Source of the DNA: an uncultured Oscillospiraceae bacterium
GTDB taxonomy: Bacteria; Bacillota; Clostridia; Oscillospirales; Oscillospiraceae
DNA length: 8,409 nucleotides
Assembly: GCA_934659445.1 (NCBI GenBank)
Contig: CAKUHV010000077.1
Coordinates: 1 to 8,409, forward strand
Direction of reading: 5' to 3'
Below the pieces are notes generated by a model. That model saw only the letters and a list, made by a program, of their open reading frames with translations. It was not told the origin of the DNA and did no database searches. Both the position numbers and the translations under genes were made by a program. Each line of letters opens with the position of its first letter. The stretch's first letter is position 1. Below, in pieces: positions 4,998 through 8,409 of the stretch.

Positions 4998-5029
4998 GCC
5001 CTAACTCATAAAACGGGAGGGAACCCCTC

Positions 5030-6589
5030 ATGGCAGAGGAATATGTTGTCCAAATGAAGGGGATCACCAAGGTGTATCCCAACGGCATCGCCGCCAATCA
5101 GGGCGTTGATCTGAACATCCGCAAGGGTGAGATCCACGCGCTAATGGGCGAAAACGGCGCCGGCAAATCCACACTGATGAAAATGCTGTTCGGTCTGGAG
5201 CAGCCCACCGAGGGCGAGATCCGGGTCAACGGCGAGAAAGTCAATCTGACCTCCCCCACGGTGGCCATCTCCAAGGGCATCGGCATGGTGCACCAGCACT
5301 TCATGCTGGTCCCCAGCCTGACCGTGGCGGAAAACATCGTCCTGGGCATGGTACCCAAGAAGTCCGGACTGTTCATTGATACGAAAAAAGCCGTGGAACT
5401 CACGGAGGAATATTCCAAGCGCTTTAACCTGCACGTAGACCCCACCGCCAAGGTGATGGACATCCCCGTGGGCATGAAGCAGAAGGTAGAGATCCTGAAG
5501 GCCCTGGTGCGGGGCGCCAGGATCCTGATCCTGGATGAGCCCACCGCCGTTCTGACCACCCAGGAGACCAGCGAGCTGTTCAAGGAGCTGATCCACCTGA
5601 AGGAGGACGGCTATACCATCATCTTCATCAGCCACAAGCTGAACGAGATCATGGAGATCACTGACCGCATGACCATTCTGCGGGGCGGCCGCTCCATGGG
5701 CGTTCACAACACCTGCGACGTCACGCCGGAGGTCATCTCCCGCCTGATGGTGGGCCGCGACGTGGTGCTGAAGGTAGAGAAGGAGCACGCCAAGCCCACC
5801 GACGAGGTGCTGCGGGTGCGCGACCTGGAGTATGTCAACGAGTGGGGCAAGAAGATGCTGGACCGCGTCTCCTTCTCCGTGCGCAAGGGCGAGATCCTGG
5901 GCATCGCCGGCGTAGAGGGCAACGGCCAGAAGGAGCTGGTGGACATGCTGTTCCACCTGAACACCCCCAACTCCGGCACCGTCACCGTCAACGGCGAGAA
6001 CATCATCGGCCTGCCCCAGCGGGACATCCGGAACAAGGGCGTGTCTCTGGTGCCCGAGGACCGTATGCTCTACGGCATCGCCGGGGCCGCCACCATTCAG
6101 GAGAACATCATCTCCGACCGCTGCGGTGACAAGCGCCTGAACAAGGGCCTGCTGTTCGACATGAAGGCCATCCACGAGGAGACCGACCGCCTGATCCGGG
6201 ACTACACCGTTCTGTGCAAATCCCGTGACCAGCGGGTGGACAACCTGTCCGGCGGCAACATCCAGAAGGTGGTGGTGGCCCGTGAGTTCTCCAACGGCCC
6301 CTGCCTGATCATCGCCGACCAGCCCACCCGGGGCATCGACGTGGGCGCCACCGAGTTCATCCGCAAGAAGCTGGTGGAGCTGTCCCGCTCCGGCATCGCG
6401 GTGCTGCTGGTGTCCGCCGACCTGAACGAGGTCATGGAGCTGTCCGACAGCCTGATCGTCATGTGCGGCGGTCACATCGCCGCCTATTTCGAGGATACAT
6501 CCGAGCTCACCGACGAAATGATGGGCGAATACATGCTTGGCCTCAAGCGGCAGACGCCTGAGGAAGTCAGGAGGGTTTGCCATGAGTGA
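5030..6589 (+). CDS. nupO: Nucleoside ABC importer, double ATP-binding subunit
   Basis: 519 residues with two fused nucleotide-binding domains, the RbsA/MglA/YufO layout that energises BMP-type nucleoside uptake at the inner face of the membrane. Domain 1 has Walker A GENGAGKST (40-48), Q-loop Gln89, Walker B ILILDEPT (165-172) and the switch histidine in ISHKL (200-204), but a degenerate signature (IPVGMKQK, 145-152). Domain 2 has a degenerate Walker A (GVEGNGQKEL, 294-303), a good signature LSGGN (406-410), DQPTRGID (430-437) with Gln where Glu is catalytic, and SAD (462-464) instead of the switch His. One competent ATP site, formed from domain 1 Walker A and domain 2 signature, is normal for this family. 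GGGAGG precedes the ATG by nine bases. The last codons overlap the permease start by eight bases. The symbol is by homology of layout. Confidence 0.93.
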   Translation: MAEEYVVQMKGITKVYPNGIAANQGVDLNIRKGEIHALMGENGAGKSTLMKMLFGLEQPTEGEIRVNGEKVNLTSPTVAISKGIGMVHQHFMLVPSLTVAENIVLGMVPKKSGLFIDTKKAVELTEEYSKRFNLHVDPTAKVMDIPVGMKQKVEILKALVRGARILILDEPTAVLTTQETSELFKELIHLKEDGYTIIFISHKLNEIMEITDRMTILRGGRSMGVHNTCDVTPEVISRLMVGRDVVLKVEKEHAKPTDEVLRVRDLEYVNEWGKKMLDRVSFSVRKGEILGIAGVEGNGQKELVDMLFHLNTPNSGTVTVNGENIIGLPQRDIRNKGVSLVPEDRMLYGIAGAATIQENIISDRCGDKRLNKGLLFDMKAIHEETDRLIRDYTVLCKSRDQRVDNLSGGNIQKVVVAREFSNGPCLIIADQPTRGIDVGATEFIRKKLVELSRSGIAVLLVSADLNEVMELSDSLIVMCGGHIAAYFEDTSELTDEMMGEYMLGLKRQTPEEVRRVCHE

Positions 6590-7751
6590 TACCAATCGTG
6601 CGCTGAAGGCCTCCCGCCGCCGGGATCTGACCTTCAGCATCGTCCGGGGCGCGGCCGCCATTCTCATCGCCCTGCTGGTGGCTGCCCTGCTGATCTTCGT
6701 CTCCTCCGAGGGGGCCACCCCCGGGGAGAGGTTCACCCTGACCGTAGACGCCATGCGCCAGCTGCTTCTCGGCCCCGCCTTCAAGAGCAGCGGCGGCATC
6801 AGCGTGAAGAACCTGTCTGACGTGCTGGCCGCCATGATCCCCATCGTGTTCACCGGTCTGGCCACCTGCGTCATGTTCTCCGCCAACCAGTTCAACCTGG
6901 GCGCCGAGGGCGGCATCATGCTGGGCGCCTTTGTGGCCTCCATGGTGGCCATCTACGTCCCCCTACCCCCCGTGGTCCTGCCCATCGCCGCCATCCTGAT
7001 CGGCGCGGCCGCAGTGGGCGCCATGATGCTGATCCCCGCCGTGCTGAAGGCCAAGCTGGGGGTGAGCGAAATGGTGAACTCCCTGATGCTGAACTACGTG
7101 GTGCTGTACTTCATCAAGTACCTGCTCAACAGCCATCTGGCCGACAAGAGCAAGGGCCAGATCATGTCCTACCCCTTCCAGGAGCACGCTGCCATCCCCC
7201 AGCTGATCGACAACGGCTCCAAGCTGTCCTGGGGCTTTGTGGTGGCCCTGATCTTTGTGGTGCTGGTGTATCTGTTCATGTACCGCACCCGCTGGGGCTA
7301 CTCCATCCGCATGATCGGCATCAATCAGGACTTCGCCATGTACTCCGGCATGAAGGTAGCCGGCGTGGTCATCCTGTCCCAGGTGCTGGGCGGCCTGCTG
7401 GCCGGTATGGGCGGCGGCATCGAGGTGCTGGGCCGCTATACCACCTTTAACTGGAACACCCTGCCCGGCTACGGTTGGACGGGCATCACCGTTGCCATCC
7501 TGGCGGGCAACAACCCCGCCTTTGTCCCCCTGGCTGCCTTCTTCATGGCCTACCTGAACAAGGGCTGTAACCTGATGAGCACCTACTGCGGCGTGCCGTC
7601 CCAGCTGATCGACATTCTGCAGGCCGTGATCTTCGTGTTCTTCGCCGCCGAGCAGTTCCTGGCGGGCTACCGGCAGAAGCTGGTGGTCAAGAGCACTCAG
7701 GAGGAGCTGAAGCTGGCCGCTGAGGCCGAAGAGAAAGGGGAGGTGAAGTAA
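6582..7751 (+). CDS. nupP: Nucleoside ABC importer, permease subunit 1
   Basis: 389 residues, BPD_transp_2 family. The start is the ATG at 6582-6584 with AGGAGGG (6569-6575) placed correctly; an in-frame ATG 15 codons earlier lies inside the ATPase gene and lacks one. After a basic cytosolic head (KASRRR) the first membrane helix spans about 20-41. Further hydrophobic segments fall near 79-99, 111-126, 129-153, 163-181, 216-234, 258-280, 300-325 and 340-362. FNLGAEGGIMLG (104-115) and the cytosolic loop GYSIRMIGINQDFAMYSGM (239-257) match conserved positions of YufP-like permeases; the latter is the probable ATPase-coupling loop. The charged tail (370-389) is Glu/Lys-rich and cytosolic. It should pair with the next gene's product to form the heterodimeric channel. 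Confidence 0.92.
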   Translation: MSDTNRALKASRRRDLTFSIVRGAAAILIALLVAALLIFVSSEGATPGERFTLTVDAMRQLLLGPAFKSSGGISVKNLSDVLAAMIPIVFTGLATCVMFSANQFNLGAEGGIMLGAFVASMVAIYVPLPPVVLPIAAILIGAAAVGAMMLIPAVLKAKLGVSEMVNSLMLNYVVLYFIKYLLNSHLADKSKGQIMSYPFQEHAAIPQLIDNGSKLSWGFVVALIFVVLVYLFMYRTRWGYSIRMIGINQDFAMYSGMKVAGVVILSQVLGGLLAGMGGGIEVLGRYTTFNWNTLPGYGWTGITVAILAGNNPAFVPLAAFFMAYLNKGCNLMSTYCGVPSQLIDILQAVIFVFFAAEQFLAGYRQKLVVKSTQEELKLAAEAEEKGEVK

Positions 7752-7752
7752 C

Positions 7753-8409
7753 ATGCTGGATCTGATCATGACCCCTGATTTCTTCTTTGCCATCCTGCGT
7801 ATCACTGCCCCCATCCTGTTCGCCACCCTTGGCGCTGTGGTGGGCGAAAAGGCCGGCGTGTCCAACATCGGCCTTGAGGGCATCATGATGATGTCCGCCC
7901 TGTTCGGCTCTCTCACCGCCTACTGGACGGGCTCCTGGGCCGTCGGCCTGCTGGTGGCTCTGGTGGTGGGCATACTGGAGGCCCTGCTCATGGGCTTCTT
8001 CGCCTTCAACCTGAAGACCGACATCATCCTGACCGGTATCGCCGTGAATATGATCGGCTCCGGCGGCACCCTGTTCCTGGTAAAGGTCATCACCAACATC
8101 ACCGAGGGCAAGCCTCTGGCCTCCACCACCTCGCTGATCACGGCCGTCAACCAGATCCCCTCCTGGAACATCCCCCTCATCAAGGATATCCCCGTGGTGG
8201 GTGATGTGCTGTCCGGTCACTCTATCCTGACCTATATCGCCTTCCTGCTGGTGTTCCTCACCTGGGTGCTGCTGTACAAGACCCCCCTGGGCCTGAACAT
8301 CCGCTCCGTGGGCGAGAATCCCAACGCCGCCGCCTCCGTGGGCGTCAGCGTTCTCAAGGTCAAGTACATCGCCATCGGCTTCTCCGGCCTGATGGCCGGC
8401 TTCGGCGGC
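7753..8409 (+). CDS. nupQ: Nucleoside ABC importer, permease subunit 2 (truncated by window)
   Basis: 219 codons are present with no stop before the right edge; YufQ/NupQ-like proteins are usually a little over 300 residues, so about the last third is missing. The ATG at 7753 follows the previous stop by one base and uses GGGGAGG (7737-7743), which lies inside the upstream gene. The sequence shows membrane segments near 11-30, 43-58, 62-82, 92-111 and 157-174, the family segment EKAGVSNIGLEGIMMMSAL (32-50), and a cytosolic loop NIRSVGENPNAAASVGVSV (182-200) typical of the coupling region of BPD_transp_2 permeases. It would form the translocation pore with permease subunit 1. Confidence 0.92.
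   Translation, partial: MLDLIMTPDFFFAILRITAPILFATLGAVVGEKAGVSNIGLEGIMMMSALFGSLTAYWTGSWAVGLLVALVVGILEALLMGFFAFNLKTDIILTGIAVNMIGSGGTLFLVKVITNITEGKPLASTTSLITAVNQIPSWNIPLIKDIPVVGDVLSGHSILTYIAFLLVFLTWVLLYKTPLGLNIRSVGENPNAAASVGVSVLKVKYIAIGFSGLMAGFGG

Noticed and set aside
5915..6410. Degenerate Walker A, DQPT and missing switch His in the second ATPase domain as a sign of gene decay
   Set aside because: These changes are the normal state of the second domain in RbsA/YufO-type ATPases, which keep one working ATP site.
5141..6952. Antisense open frame of about 603 codons across the ATPase and permease genes
   Set aside because: It is a shadow of codon bias: rich in Ala, Val, Gln, His and Asp with no domain motifs, while the opposite strand encodes two clear ABC ATPase domains.
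6963..8220. Minus-strand open frames opposite the permease genes
   Set aside because: His/Gln/Gly-rich low-complexity translations typical of reversed membrane-protein genes; no ribosome binding sites.

Overview
The window reads as chromosomal DNA of a GC-rich low-copy-repeat-bearing Firmicute, most likely a gut Clostridia member of the Oscillospiraceae type. The grounds are strong AGGAGG ribosome binding sites before almost every gene, a perfect TTGACA/TATAAT-class promoter, third-codon positions dominated by G and C, a Gram-positive-style lipoprotein-anchored ABC transporter, and palindromic intergenic repeats. The genus is inference from style, not from a marker gene.

Layout. (1) Positions 1-29, minus strand: the first codons of a gene running off the left edge, probably glycogen synthase (glgA). 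(2) Positions 30-371: no gene, but a dense run of about seven stem-loops. (3) Positions 372-3419, minus strand: four genes, in transcription order adenosine deaminase (2415-3419), a nicotinamidase-like cysteine hydrolase (1720-2250), a uridine-phosphorylase-family nucleoside phosphorylase (959-1705) and a flavodoxin-fold NAD(P)H oxidoreductase (372-962). A 103-bp imperfect palindromic element (2302-2404) sits between the first two. (4) Positions 3420-3691: a divergent control region with one promoter for each direction. (5) Positions 3692-8409, plus strand: a BMP-family nucleoside ABC importer, consisting of the substrate-binding lipoprotein, a 198-bp structured intercistronic gap, the double ATPase, the first permease, and the second permease cut by the right edge.

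How the genes work together. The plus-strand operon resembles the NupNOPQ/BmpA-NupABC (YufNOPQ) nucleoside importers. The minus-strand genes encode enzymes that would process what is imported: deamination of adenosine, phosphorolysis of a nucleoside, and an amide hydrolase of the nicotinamidase superfamily. The locus is therefore best read as a divergent nucleoside uptake and salvage unit. The presence of a nicotinamidase-like hydrolase and a phosphorylase that lacks the usual uracil-recognition loop raises the possibility that pyridine nucleosides such as nicotinamide riboside are also used; this is a hypothesis.

I see no clear evidence for an entirely new system. The items most worth checking are the adenosine deaminase with HAGD in place of the usual HAGE, the stem-loop array at 53-311, and the palindromic element inside the salvage operon.
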